A stretch of 32,100 nucleotides of DNA from Acidimicrobiaceae bacterium (GTDB taxonomy: Bacteria; Actinomycetota; Acidimicrobiia; Acidimicrobiales; RAAP-2), in contig PLRX01000064.1 in NCBI GenBank assembly GCA_003164095.1, positions 1-32,100 of the forward strand, written 5' to 3'. The translations under genes and the position numbers were made by a program. Positions 15,516 through 23,473 of this stretch are shown piece by piece; positions within the stretch are counted from its first letter, which is position 1; the number at the start of each line of letters is the position of its first letter. The notes below the pieces were generated by a model. The model worked only from the letters and a program-made list of their open reading frames with translations, was not told the origin of the DNA and searched no databases.

Positions 15516-16819
15516 GTCGGCTCCCCGGCCAGTCGGTCGAGGCTGTCGGCGAATCCCGGATAGCTGGTGGCCACCGATTCCCAGCCGTCCACGACCGAGA
15601 GCGCACCGGAGGGACAGGCGGCGGCGGCCACCGCGGCGGCCATGGCCATGCGGTGGTCACCCCGGGCGTCCACGCGGCCCGGCGACGGCGTCGTGCCACC
15701 CTCCACTACCAGGTCGTCGCCCTCCACATGGGCGCCACCACCGAAGGCGCGCACCAACTGTGCGGTGCCCTCGAGCCGGTCCGACTCCTTGATTCGCAGC
15801 TCCCCCACGCCGACGAAGCGGGTGGGTCCGTCGGCCACCATCGCGGCCACGGCCAGGATCGGCACCTCGTCGAGTGACGGGATCTCGTCGGCCCCGACGA
15901 CCGTGCCCTCGAGCCGCGACGAGGCGCTGGTGACCGAGCCCACATCGCCCCCGACATCGTGGAGTACGACGTCGCCGCCCATGCGGATGAGCACGTGCAG
16001 GAACCCGACGCGCTCGGGACCGAGCTGCAGCTGCTCGACGGTGACCCGGCTGCCCGGCACGACGACACCGGCCACGACCCAGAAGGCGGCCTGGGACGGG
16101 TCGCCCGGTACCTCCCACGCCCTCGGGCGCAGGGGCCCCGGTCGGAGGCGCACCACCCGTCCGGCGCCCACCGGCTCGACCGTCACGTCGGCACCGGCCT
16201 CGGCCAGCATCTCCTCGGTGTGGGCCCGTGTGGCCACGGACTCGCGGACGATCGTCTCCCCCTCGGCGTGGAGGCCCGCCAGCAGGACGGCACTCTTGAC
16301 CTGGGCGCTGGCCATCGGCGGGGTGTAGTCGATCCCGCGCAGCTCACCGCCGGACACGGCCAGCGGGGGGAGGCAGCGGTCCCCCTCCCCCACCACGGTC
16401 GCCCCCATCAGGCCCAGCGGATCGGCCACCCGGTCCATCGGCCGGGACCGCAGGGAGTCGTCGCCCGTCATCGTGGTGGTGCCGGGAACGGTGGCCACGA
16501 CACCGGCCAGCAGCCGCATGCCGGTGCCGGAGTTGCCGAGGTCGAGCGGTGTCGGCGGCGCCGACAGGCGGGATCGCCCGCCGGTGACCGTCACCCGGTC
16601 GCCCTCGGCGGTCACGTGTGCTCCGAGGGCCTCGACGGCCACCCGGGTCCGCACCACGTCGTCGCCGCGCGACAGACCGGTGATGGTGGACGTCCCCTCG
16701 GCCAGTGCTGACAGTAGGAGCGCCCGGTGGGAGATCGACTTGTCGCCCGGCACGCCGACGGCGCCGACCAGGGGTCGACCACCCGGTACCTCGAGGGCCT
16801 GCGTCCCGGGCCCGCTCAT
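15512..16819 (-). CDS. aroA: 5-enolpyruvylshikimate-3-phosphate synthase
   Basis: A 435-residue EPSP synthase, sixth step of the shikimate pathway. Visible motifs in order: VPGDKSISHR at 23–32, LGNSGTGMRLL, RPMDRVADPL, the SAQVKSAVLLAG segment, then DEVPILAVAAM, GELRIKESDR and DARGDHRMAMA near the end. All substrate-binding Lys/Arg residues of these motifs are present. ATG at 16819 overlaps the shortened tyrA's stop as ATGA, which fixes the start; an in-frame GTG ten codons earlier is less likely. Its stop overlaps cmk as GTGA, so all three are coupled in translation. Confidence 0.96.
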   Translation of the reverse strand: MSGPGTQALEVPGGRPLVGAVGVPGDKSISHRALLLSALAEGTSTITGLSRGDDVVRTRVAVEALGAHVTAEGDRVTVTGGRSRLSAPPTPLDLGNSGTGMRLLAGVVATVPGTTTMTGDDSLRSRPMDRVADPLGLMGATVVGEGDRCLPPLAVSGGELRGIDYTPPMASAQVKSAVLLAGLHAEGETIVRESVATRAHTEEMLAEAGADVTVEPVGAGRVVRLRPGPLRPRAWEVPGDPSQAAFWVVAGVVVPGSRVTVEQLQLGPERVGFLHVLIRMGGDVVLHDVGGDVGSVTSASSRLEGTVVGADEIPSLDEVPILAVAAMVADGPTRFVGVGELRIKESDRLEGTAQLVRAFGGGAHVEGDDLVVEGGTTPSPGRVDARGDHRMAMAAAVAAAACPSGALSVVDGWESVATSYPGFADSLDRLAGEPT

Positions 16820-17175
16820 CGTCCCGGCCCGACCGGCGAGATGCTGCACCGATGGCCCCGTTCTGCCAGGGCGCCGGGGCGGTCCCGCACCGGGATACGC
16901 ACCTCCACCAGTTCCTCGGGTCGGGGGGCGCCGGCACTCCCGGCCCGCCGGGCGGCGGCGGTCAGGTGGGGCACGTGGGACACGACGGCCACGAGCGTGT
17001 CGTCCTCGACGGCCCTGGCCGCCGTCCCGGACGTGGCGTCGGTGCCGGTGACGTACCAGCCGTGGGCCCGCAGGGCCATTCCCACGGAGCCGCCGATGAG
17101 TCCGGTGCCGATCACCATTGCCCGCCCCGGGCCGCCGCTCCGCGGCGCCGCCTCCTCAGTCGGGGAGGTCGTCAC
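16816..17175 (-). pseudogene. tyrA: Internally deleted prephenate dehydrogenase (tyrA remnant)
   Basis: A 119-codon open frame in the usual place of tyrA. It keeps three separate pieces of TyrA: the NAD(P) loop VIGTGLIGGSVGMALRAHGW (from about residue 21), one helix segment of the dehydrogenase domain (LVAVVSHVPHLTAA, about 61–74), and the start of the ACT domain (RPEELVEVRIPVRDRPGALAE, about 84–104), then a short tail RCSISPVGP like the family's C-terminus. Roughly 250 residues between and after these pieces are missing compared with a normal ~370-residue protein, yet the frame is preserved and the overlaps with aroH (20 bases) and aroA (ATGA) remain. It cannot be an active dehydrogenase, since most of the catalytic domain is gone. 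Translation probably continues, coupling aroA to the operon. Confidence 0.8.
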
Positions 17176-17524
17176 GGAGACCCTGGGCGCCCTCGAGGTA
17201 GACGTGGTGGATGTCGACCCTGGCGCGTGTCGTGGTGACGTGGAGCATCACCCGGATGCAGTGCGGGACCGAGCCCACGATGGCCAACTCACGGGCGCAG
17301 ATCAGCGGTACGGCGCCCAGGCCCATGGTGCGGGCCGCGGTCGCCGGGAAGACCGAGACGATGTCGTCGGTCGCGGTGAAGAGGATCGACACGATGTCGT
17401 CCTCCACCAGGTCGTTGCGCTCCATGATGGCGCCGAGCAGGGCCACCACCCGACCGGTGATGTCCTCGGGGGTGTCCTCGTCGACGGTGGTGGCGCCGCG
17501 GATGGCTCGTAGGGTGGCTGGCAT
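17156..17524 (-). CDS. aroH: Chorismate mutase, AroH type
   Basis: A 122-residue AroH-family chorismate mutase, converting chorismate to prephenate in Phe/Tyr synthesis. It follows the trimeric Bacillus subtilis enzyme nearly end to end: IRGATTV at 8–14, SILFTATDDI, VFPATAAR, VPLICARELAI, HCIRVMLHV and HHVYLE. The active-site Arg (IRG), Cys and Glu (ICARE), second Arg (CIRVM) and Tyr (VYLE) are all present. ATG at 17524 follows the rluB stop by 12 bases, and its end overlaps the tyrA remnant by 20 bases. Prephenate made here can enter the Phe branch, whereas the neighbouring Tyr enzyme is broken. Confidence 0.94.
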   Translation of the reverse strand: MPATLRAIRGATTVDEDTPEDITGRVVALLGAIMERNDLVEDDIVSILFTATDDIVSVFPATAARTMGLGAVPLICARELAIVGSVPHCIRVMLHVTTTRARVDIHHVYLEGAQGLRDDLPD

Positions 17525-17536
17525 CAGGCTGGCATG

Positions 17537-18385
17537 TTAGCCAGGGGGCGGGACCGGGTCCGCCCCGGCCGCACCGGCGCGGCGGTCGGCGTCGTCGATG
17601 TCGTCCGCCGGCACGGCGGCGGCGGCCAGGCCCCGGACCTCGTCGAAGGTGAGGGGCCGGTAGGAGCCGGGGGTCAGCGACGGGTCGGCGAGCGGCCCGA
17701 TCCGGGTCCGGACCAGTCGCACCACCGGGTGGCCGACGGCCTCGCACATGCGGCGGATCTGCCGGTTCCGGCCCTCGTGGATCACCATGCGCAGCAACGA
17801 CGGGGCCACCACGGCCACCCGGGCCGGTGCCGTCGGGCCGTCCTCGAGGTCGACGCCCTCGCGCAACTGGCGCACGGCACCCGGCGACGGCTCCCCTTCC
17901 ACCTGGACGAGGTACTCCTTGGGGACGCCGTAGGAGGGGTGGGTGAGGCGGTGGGTCAGTTCGCCGTCGTTGGTGACGATGATCAGGCCCTCGGAGTCCA
18001 TGTCGAGGCGGCCTACCGGGAACACGCGGGGCTCCTCGGGGACGAGTCCCACCACTGTCGGGCGCCCGTGGGTGTCCTCGGCCGTGGAGACCACGCCGGC
18101 CGGCTTGTTGACCAGGTAGTGGACGAGGCCGGGCCGCACCGGCAGGGGCACGCCGTCCAGCTCGATCACGTCGGTTGCCGTGTCGACCCTGCGGCCGAGC
18201 ACGGGCACCTCGCCATTGACCGTCACCCGACCGTCGACGATGAGGTCCTCGCACACCCGTCGCGAGCCGACGCCGGTGCGGGCCAGTACCTTCTGCAGCC
18301 GCTCGCCGGTGTGGAGGGTGGCCTCCGGCCCCTCCCCCATGCCGCTCCCGTCGATGCCGCCCCCGTCCGATCCGCCCTCAGGCAT
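17537..18385 (-). CDS. rluB: Pseudouridine synthase, RluB/RsuA family
   Basis: A 282-residue pseudouridine synthase for 23S rRNA (RluB type). An S4 RNA-binding domain covers about residues 25–75 (ERLQKVLARTGVGSRRVCEDLI, DGRVTVNG). The catalytic domain has the motif VFPVGRLDMDSEGLIIVTND with the catalytic Asp in RLD, and IHEGRNRQIRRMCEAVGHPV later. The C-terminal tail is Ala/Asp/Pro-rich. The ATG at 18385 overlaps scpB's stop by eight bases; an ATG at 18340 with GGGAG just upstream would remove a Gly-rich stretch of 15 residues and is an equally good start. Confidence 0.93.
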   Translation of the reverse strand: MPEGGSDGGGIDGSGMGEGPEATLHTGERLQKVLARTGVGSRRVCEDLIVDGRVTVNGEVPVLGRRVDTATDVIELDGVPLPVRPGLVHYLVNKPAGVVSTAEDTHGRPTVVGLVPEEPRVFPVGRLDMDSEGLIIVTNDGELTHRLTHPSYGVPKEYLVQVEGEPSPGAVRQLREGVDLEDGPTAPARVAVVAPSLLRMVIHEGRNRQIRRMCEAVGHPVVRLVRTRIGPLADPSLTPGSYRPLTFDEVRGLAAAAVPADDIDDADRRAGAAGADPVPPPG

Positions 18386-18950
18386 CGGAGACCGGGCGCA
18401 TCTGCTCCTCGAGCTCGGCCAGGGCCTCGGGCCCGGGCAGGAGGTCCTCCACCGGCGGCAGCTGGTCGAGCCGGTCGAGGCCCAGGCGCTCCAGGAAGGC
18501 GTCGGTGGTGGCGTACAGGACGGCCTGGCCGGGGCCGGTGGCCCGCCCGACCGGGGTGATGTAGCCGCGGTGCTCGAGGAGGCGGACGACGCCGTCCACG
18601 TTGACGCCGCGCAGAGCCGCCACCTGGGCCCGGCTGACGGGCTGCTTGTAGGCGACGATGGCCAGGGTTTCGAGGGCGGCGGCCGACAGCCGGGACGACA
18701 CCCCGACGTTGGCGAAGCGCTCGACGTAGGGGGCGAGGTCGGGATGTGTCTGGATGCGCAGCCCGCCGGCGATGCGCACGACCTCGAAGCCGCGCCCGCC
18801 ATCACGGCACGACTCGATCAGCTCGTCACAGATCGGGTCGATCCGGTCCACCGGGAGCTCGAGCAGTTCGGCCAGGAGGCCGGGCGGGACCGGCTCCACG
18901 GCAACGATCAGGACGGCTTCGACGGCTCGGGCCTCGGGAGACAGCGGCAC
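18378..18950 (-). CDS. scpB: Segregation and condensation protein B
   Basis: A 190-residue ScpB, a winged-helix kite protein of the SMC–ScpAB condensin that compacts and segregates the chromosome. The two winged-helix regions are visible at about 5–80 (VEAVLIVAVEPV, LIESCRDGGRGFEVVRIAGG) and about 85–165 (LSAAALETLAIVAYKQPVSRAQV, RGVNVDGVVRLLEHRGYI, YATTDAFLERLGL). An acidic tail follows. GTG at 18950 lies three bases after the end of scpA. Its partner scpA is upstream, and smc is not in the window. Confidence 0.95.
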   Translation of the reverse strand: MPLSPEARAVEAVLIVAVEPVPPGLLAELLELPVDRIDPICDELIESCRDGGRGFEVVRIAGGLRIQTHPDLAPYVERFANVGVSSRLSAAALETLAIVAYKQPVSRAQVAALRGVNVDGVVRLLEHRGYITPVGRATGPGQAVLYATTDAFLERLGLDRLDQLPPVEDLLPGPEALAELEEQMRPVSDA

Positions 18951-18953
18951 CGC

Positions 18954-19736
18954 TCAGCCCTCGTACTCGTCGGCGGGTCCGAAGCCGACGGACACCGTCT
19001 CGGGAGCGCCGTGCACCCACTCGACGGCCAGGTCGCCGAAGGTGTGCCCCTGGTCGAGGGAGACACGACCCTGCTTGCACAGCTCCAGGAGGGCCAGGAA
19101 GCGGACGATGATCTCGATCCGTGAGGTGAGGTGGCCGGTCAGCTGGCGGAAGGTGGCGGGGCCGGACCGCGGCAGGCGCAGCGCCAGCTCGGCCACGGCG
19201 TCGGCCACGGTCACGGCGTCGACGGTCACGTGGTTGAGGTCGACCACCGGTGCGGGGCGCTCGGCTGTGGCCCGCATGAAGGCCGCGGCCACCTGGTCGG
19301 GCGTCACACCCCCCAGGAGGTCTGGGGCCTGGACGACGAGGTCCGGGTCGAGGCCGGCGGTCCGGGGCACCGACCGGGCGGCCTGCTCGATGAGGAGGGC
19401 GAACCCGTCGGCGGCGGCGGCATAGGCCTGGCACTCGAGGAGGCGGGCGAGCAGTAGGTCGCGCTCCTCCCATCCGACGAGTTCCTCGTCCGGCTCGACG
19501 TCGCCGCTGCCGGGCAGCAGTCGCCGGGACTTGAGCTCGATCAGCACGGCGGCCACGACGAGGAATTCCGACAGGACCTGCAGATCGACAACGTCCCACG
19601 AAGCCACCTCGGCCACGAAGGCGTCGACGATCTCGGCCAGGGGCACGTCGAAGATGTCCACCTGGTGGCTGTTGACCAGCTGCAGGAGGACGTCGACCGG
19701 GCCCTGGTAGGCGGGCGTGGAGACGGTGGCGGTCAC
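18954..19736 (-). CDS. scpA: Segregation and condensation protein A
   Basis: A 260-residue ScpA, the kleisin that bridges the SMC heads and binds ScpB. The N-terminal helical domain shows YQGPVDVLLQLVNSHQVDIF then VPLAEIVDAFV and LVVAAVLIELKSRRLLPG; the C-terminal winged helix shows SRIEIIVRFLALLELCKQGRV. The start is GTG at 19736: the family's N-terminus begins there, and TAACGT lies eight bases upstream with no Shine-Dalgarno, suggesting a leaderless mRNA. An in-frame ATG 30 codons earlier would lie inside the promoter and is rejected. It is the first gene of the eight-gene operon that ends with plsC. Confidence 0.94.
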   Translation of the reverse strand: MTATVSTPAYQGPVDVLLQLVNSHQVDIFDVPLAEIVDAFVAEVASWDVVDLQVLSEFLVVAAVLIELKSRRLLPGSGDVEPDEELVGWEERDLLLARLLECQAYAAAADGFALLIEQAARSVPRTAGLDPDLVVQAPDLLGGVTPDQVAAAFMRATAERPAPVVDLNHVTVDAVTVADAVAELALRLPRSGPATFRQLTGHLTSRIEIIVRFLALLELCKQGRVSLDQGHTFGDLAVEWVHGAPETVSVGFGPADEYEG

Positions 19737-19744
19737 GGGTACCG

Positions 19745-19750
19745 ACGTTA
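19745..19750 (-). promoter_or_regulatory. −10 box of the scpA operon (leaderless type)
   Basis: TAACGT (19750–19745, minus strand) ends eight bases before the GTG at 19736. It lies opposite the trpS promoter. Confidence 0.55.
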
Positions 19751-19813
19751 CCGGGCGCGGCGGGCGCCTTCGTGCACCGGGTGGGCTACCACCGGACCCC
19801 CCTGGCCAGGACG

Positions 19814-19819
19814 TACGAT
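19814..19819 (+). promoter_or_regulatory. −10 box of trpS (near-leaderless)
   Basis: TACGAT ends nine bases before the ATG at 19829; no Shine-Dalgarno fits in between. Confidence 0.5.
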
Positions 19820-19828
19820 GTCCCACTC

Positions 19829-20812
19829 ATGGCACGTGTGCTCTCCGGAATCCAACCCAGCGGCGACCTCCACCTCGGCAACTACCTGGGGGCGATCGTC
19901 AATTGGGTGTCCGACCAGGACGAGCACGACGCCTTCTACTGCGTGGTCGACCTCCACGCCCTCACGCTGGACATCGACCCGGCCGACCTGCGGGCCCGCA
20001 CCCACGACACCGCCATCGACCTGCTGGCCGCCGGTCTCGACCCCGAACGCTGCACCCTGTTCGTCCAGAGCCACGTGGTCCAGCACACGCAGATGGCGTG
20101 GCTGCTCGAGTGCACGGCCACGATGGGCGAACTCCAGCGCATGACCCAGTTCAAGGACAAGAGCGGCGGCAGGGAGTCGGTACGGGCGGGCCTGTTCACG
20201 TACCCCGTGCTCATGGCGGCGGACATCGTCCTCTACGACGCCGAACGGGTCCCGGTCGGCGACGACCAGCGCCAGCACCTCGAGCTGGCCCGGGACGTCA
20301 CCATCCGCTTCAACAACCGCTTCGGCGACACCCTGGTGGTGCCGGAGGCCGCCATCCCGAAGGCCGGGGCGCGGGTCATGGACCTCCAGCACCCCGAGCG
20401 CAAGATGTCCAAGTCGGTCAACTCGCCGCTCGGCACCGTCCTCGTGCTCGACGACCCGGTCGAGATCACCCGGAAGATCAAGAAGGCCGTCACCGACACC
20501 GACGGCGAGGTCCGTTACGACCGTGACAAGAAGCCGGGACTGGCCAACCTGCTCGAGCTCCTCGCCGTGGCGACCGGGCGCACACCCACCGAGGTGGCGG
20601 ACGGCTACGAGCGCTACGGCGACCTCAAGGCCGACACCGCCGAAGCCCTGGTCGAGCTTCTGCGCCCCCTCCAGGCCCGACGGGCGGAGTTGGCCGCCGA
20701 CCCGGGCGCCGTCGCCGCGCTCCTGGCCCGGGGCGCCGAGAAGGCCACCGGGGTTGCCTCCGCCACCTACGACCGGGCGGCGGAGGCGGTCGGCCTGCTC
20801 CGCCCGGCATGA
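19829..20812 (+). CDS. trpS: Tryptophanyl-tRNA synthetase
   Basis: A 327-residue class I TrpRS, which charges tRNA-Trp in the cytoplasm. The class signatures are HLGN at 15–18 (HIGH-type) in SGIQPSGDLHLGNYLGA and KMSKS at 192–196. The Trp-binding part shows YPVLMAADIVLYDAERVPVGDDQRQHLELARD. Length is normal. An in-frame ATG 19 codons earlier lies upstream of the −10 box and is not used. Its stop overlaps the next gene as ATGA. Confidence 0.97.
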   Translation: MARVLSGIQPSGDLHLGNYLGAIVNWVSDQDEHDAFYCVVDLHALTLDIDPADLRARTHDTAIDLLAAGLDPERCTLFVQSHVVQHTQMAWLLECTATMGELQRMTQFKDKSGGRESVRAGLFTYPVLMAADIVLYDAERVPVGDDQRQHLELARDVTIRFNNRFGDTLVVPEAAIPKAGARVMDLQHPERKMSKSVNSPLGTVLVLDDPVEITRKIKKAVTDTDGEVRYDRDKKPGLANLLELLAVATGRTPTEVADGYERYGDLKADTAEALVELLRPLQARRAELAADPGAVAALLARGAEKATGVASATYDRAAEAVGLLRPA

Positions 20813-22044
20813 GCGCAGGTCCGCCCGCCGGGGCAACAGGGGCCGCCGCACCGACCACGGTGCCGGCGTCGCCGGAGGTGCAGGACGGGCAGAGGGTTGT
20901 CGACGCCACGGAGCGCGCCGACGGCCCGGCGACCACGACGGCGTCACCCGTGCGCCGGTTCCTGACGCTGTCACTCCGTCCTGTGCTGCTGTACCTGGCG
21001 TCGCGTGGCGGCATGCTGCTCGTCGCCAGCGCCACCTCGTCGGACGTGCACCAGCCCCTGTCGAAGAGTCTGACCGTGTGGGACAGCACCTGGTATCTGT
21101 CGATCGCGGCCGGGGGCTACGTCCGGCACATCCCGCCGGGCCACGGCGACCCGGCCCAGTCCAACCTCGGCTTCTTCCCCCTCATCCCCGTCCTGACCAG
21201 GATCACCCACGAGGTGACGAGGTTCGGCATCCCGGTGTCCGGCCTGCTCACCACGTTCGTGCTCGGCCTGGCCGCGACGGTGGCCGTCTGGTGGATGCTC
21301 CGGGACGTGTTCGGGCAGTCGGGTGCCGATCGCGGCACCGCCCTGGTCGTCTTCTCCCCCGGCGCGCTCGTGCTCAGCTTCGTCTACACCGAGGCGGCCA
21401 CCATCCTGCTCGTGGCCTGTGCCCTCATGGCACTGCGACGCGAGCGCTGGGTGGTCGCCGGCCTGTGCGCCGGCGTCGTCACCAGCGCCGACCCGGTGGC
21501 GGCCGCGGTGATCGTGCCGTGCGTCGTGGCCGCCGTCCTCGCCATCCGGGCCCGTCGCGACTGGCGGTCCCTGTGGGCCCCGCTGCTCGCGCCGCTCGGC
21601 ATCGTCTCGTTCTTCGCGTACCTGTGGGTCCACACCGGCTCGCCGCTCGAGTACTTCAAGGCCCAACGGGCAGGCTGGCAGGGCGGGACCTACTTCGGCG
21701 GCATCCCGGGGTCCTTCGACCACCTCTTCACCCAGTTCTTCGCCGACCCGGACTACGCCGTCAAGGCCGTGTCGGCACTCGTCGCCGTCGGGCTGCTGGT
21801 GATGTTCTTCCGGGCCCGACCACCGGCGACGTGGGTGGGTTACGTGGTCGCTGTCCTGTTCTTCGGCGCCCTCTCCCCCGTCATCGGGGTGACGCCCCGC
21901 CTCGTACTCCGGGGCTTCCCGCTGCTGGGCGTCGTCGGGGCGAAGCTGCCGCCGCTGTGGTTCGAGGTGGTGCTGGGCTTGTCGGCGCTCAGCATGGCCG
22001 CGCTCGGCATGATGGCCATGGGCGGGCCCCTGTGGACGCCGTGA
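20809..22044 (+). CDS. PIG-V-like GT-C mannosyltransferase (1)
   Basis: A 411-residue polytopic membrane protein coupled to trpS by a 4-base ATGA overlap. After a Pro/Thr/Ala-rich cytoplasmic stretch of about 47 residues come some ten to twelve membrane segments. The first outer loop has WDSTWYLSIAAGGYV and then GFFPLIPVLTR, the PIG-V-type motif with the catalytic Asp. FVYTEAATILL and LLAPLGIVSFFAYLWVHTG follow as in that family. GT-C enzymes of this kind use polyprenol-phosphate mannose to add mannose on the outer face of the membrane. It is a paralogue of the gene at 25250–26542. The sugar and acceptor are inferred from family. Confidence 0.8.
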   Translation: MSAGPPAGATGAAAPTTVPASPEVQDGQRVVDATERADGPATTTASPVRRFLTLSLRPVLLYLASRGGMLLVASATSSDVHQPLSKSLTVWDSTWYLSIAAGGYVRHIPPGHGDPAQSNLGFFPLIPVLTRITHEVTRFGIPVSGLLTTFVLGLAATVAVWWMLRDVFGQSGADRGTALVVFSPGALVLSFVYTEAATILLVACALMALRRERWVVAGLCAGVVTSADPVAAAVIVPCVVAAVLAIRARRDWRSLWAPLLAPLGIVSFFAYLWVHTGSPLEYFKAQRAGWQGGTYFGGIPGSFDHLFTQFFADPDYAVKAVSALVAVGLLVMFFRARPPATWVGYVVAVLFFGALSPVIGVTPRLVLRGFPLLGVVGAKLPPLWFEVVLGLSALSMAALGMMAMGGPLWTP

Positions 22045-22054
22045 CCGGGAACGC

Positions 22055-23473
22055 GTGGACCAGGGACACGTGCGCCCGGCCCCCGCAGCCCGGCGCCGAC
22101 CGGACCCGAGCGCGTTCCACGTGAGGACCGTCCAGTCGGGTGCCGAATCGCAGGATGCCGACACGGCGCCCGACAGGGCCGCCTTCGTCCCGGTGCGTGA
22201 GGACGGGCCGGTCGAGCGACTGACCACCGCGGCGAGGACCGCTCCGTCGAGGCGCTGGGTGGCCGTCGTGTCGGCTCTCGGCGCGGCTTCGCTCGTCTGG
22301 TGCCTGGTCGACGTATGGGGGCGGACGTGGCACCAGTACCAGCTGGACCTGGCCGTCTACGTGCTCGGTGCCCACCACCTGGTCGACGGCCGCCTCTACA
22401 CCATGTCGCTCCCGACGCCGCCGCACCTGCCCTTCACCTATCCGCCGATCGCCGCCCTGGCCTTCATCCCGCTGACGGCGCTGTCCCGGCAGACGGGACA
22501 GCTGGTGTGGGCGGCGGTCAACGTGGCCTGCCTCTACGCGATCCTGGTGCTGTCGTTCCGCGCGGTCGCCCCCGGCATCGACCGGGAACGATGCACACTG
22601 GTGGCGCTGTGCGCCATGGGCCCTACCATGCTGCTCGAGCCGGTGTGGCTGACGTTCTTCTTCGGCCAGGTCAACCTCGTCCTCTGTCTTGCCATCCTGG
22701 CCGACCTCACCCTCGTTCTGCGGGTCGGTGACCGCACCCTGCCGCGCGGCGTGCTCCTCGGGATCAGCGCGGCGGTCAAGCTCATCCCCCTCGTGTTCGT
22801 CCCCTACCTGTTCGTCACCCGGCAGTTCCGCGCCGCGTGGACGTCGCTCGCGGCATTCGCCGGGGCGACGCTCCTGGCGCTCCTCTTCAACCCGTCGGTC
22901 ACCTGGTCGTACTTCACCAAGTACGCGACGGACGCCCAGCGGGTCGGTGGCGTCTTCTTCATCAGCAACCAGAGCCTGCGTGGCGCGGTCGACCGGCTCG
23001 ACCACCGTGTCGTGTCGGTGCCGTTGGTGACGACCGCCGAGGGCCTCGTTCTGGTGGCCGGCATCGCACTCGCCGCGTGGGCCTACAGGGAGTCGTCGTC
23101 GATCCTCGGGATCCTGGTGTGCGCGACGACCGGGATGCTGGTGTCCCCCATCTCCTGGGAGCACCACCTGGTCTGGGCGGTGCCGATCCTCCTGTGGCTG
23201 GCCCTCGCCCCGGACCGGCCGGCCGGGGGCCCGGCCTGGGCCGGTGTCGGCGCCGCGGTGCTCGTCTGGGCGCCGCTGCTCCGGGTGCCGTCCGGCGGGG
23301 ACAACGAGCTCCACGAGCACGGCTGGCAGCTGCTGATCGGACAGTCGTTCTTCGCCCTCATGGCCGCCTTCCTGGTCGGCGTGGCCGTCCAGCTGACCCT
23401 GCGGCGCCGGCGCGCCGGGCGCCCGTCTAGTGGCCCACGACGCCCAGCCGCCACTGCTGGAGCGGCGACGTAG
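22055..23473 (+). CDS. GT87 family (PimE-like) mannosyltransferase
   Basis: A 472-residue GT-C membrane enzyme of the GT87 (DUF2029) family, whose mycobacterial member PimE is a polyprenol-phosphomannose-dependent alpha-1,2-mannosyltransferase. Seen: QLDLAVYVLGAHHLVDGRLY with the catalytic Asp, PFTYPPIAAL, FFFGQVNLVL, SAAVKLIPLVFVPYLFV, and SPISWEHHLVWAVPILLWL. About ten membrane segments. The start is uncertain: GTG at 22055 has GGGAA four bases upstream, and GTG at 22121 would drop 22 residues of an arginine-rich stretch. Its last 47 bases overlap, in the opposite direction, the end of the GT-C gene 23427–25253. Confidence 0.87.
   Translation: MDQGHVRPAPAARRRPDPSAFHVRTVQSGAESQDADTAPDRAAFVPVREDGPVERLTTAARTAPSRRWVAVVSALGAASLVWCLVDVWGRTWHQYQLDLAVYVLGAHHLVDGRLYTMSLPTPPHLPFTYPPIAALAFIPLTALSRQTGQLVWAAVNVACLYAILVLSFRAVAPGIDRERCTLVALCAMGPTMLLEPVWLTFFFGQVNLVLCLAILADLTLVLRVGDRTLPRGVLLGISAAVKLIPLVFVPYLFVTRQFRAAWTSLAAFAGATLLALLFNPSVTWSYFTKYATDAQRVGGVFFISNQSLRGAVDRLDHRVVSVPLVTTAEGLVLVAGIALAAWAYRESSSILGILVCATTGMLVSPISWEHHLVWAVPILLWLALAPDRPAGGPAWAGVGAAVLVWAPLLRVPSGGDNELHEHGWQLLIGQSFFALMAAFLVGVAVQLTLRRRRAGRPSSGPRRPAATAGAAT

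Noticed and set aside
20971-22227. Minus-strand 418-codon open frame opposite the PIG-V-like and GT87 genes
   Set aside because: Gly/Glu/Arg-rich translation without motifs; typical antisense frame of high-GC membrane protein genes.
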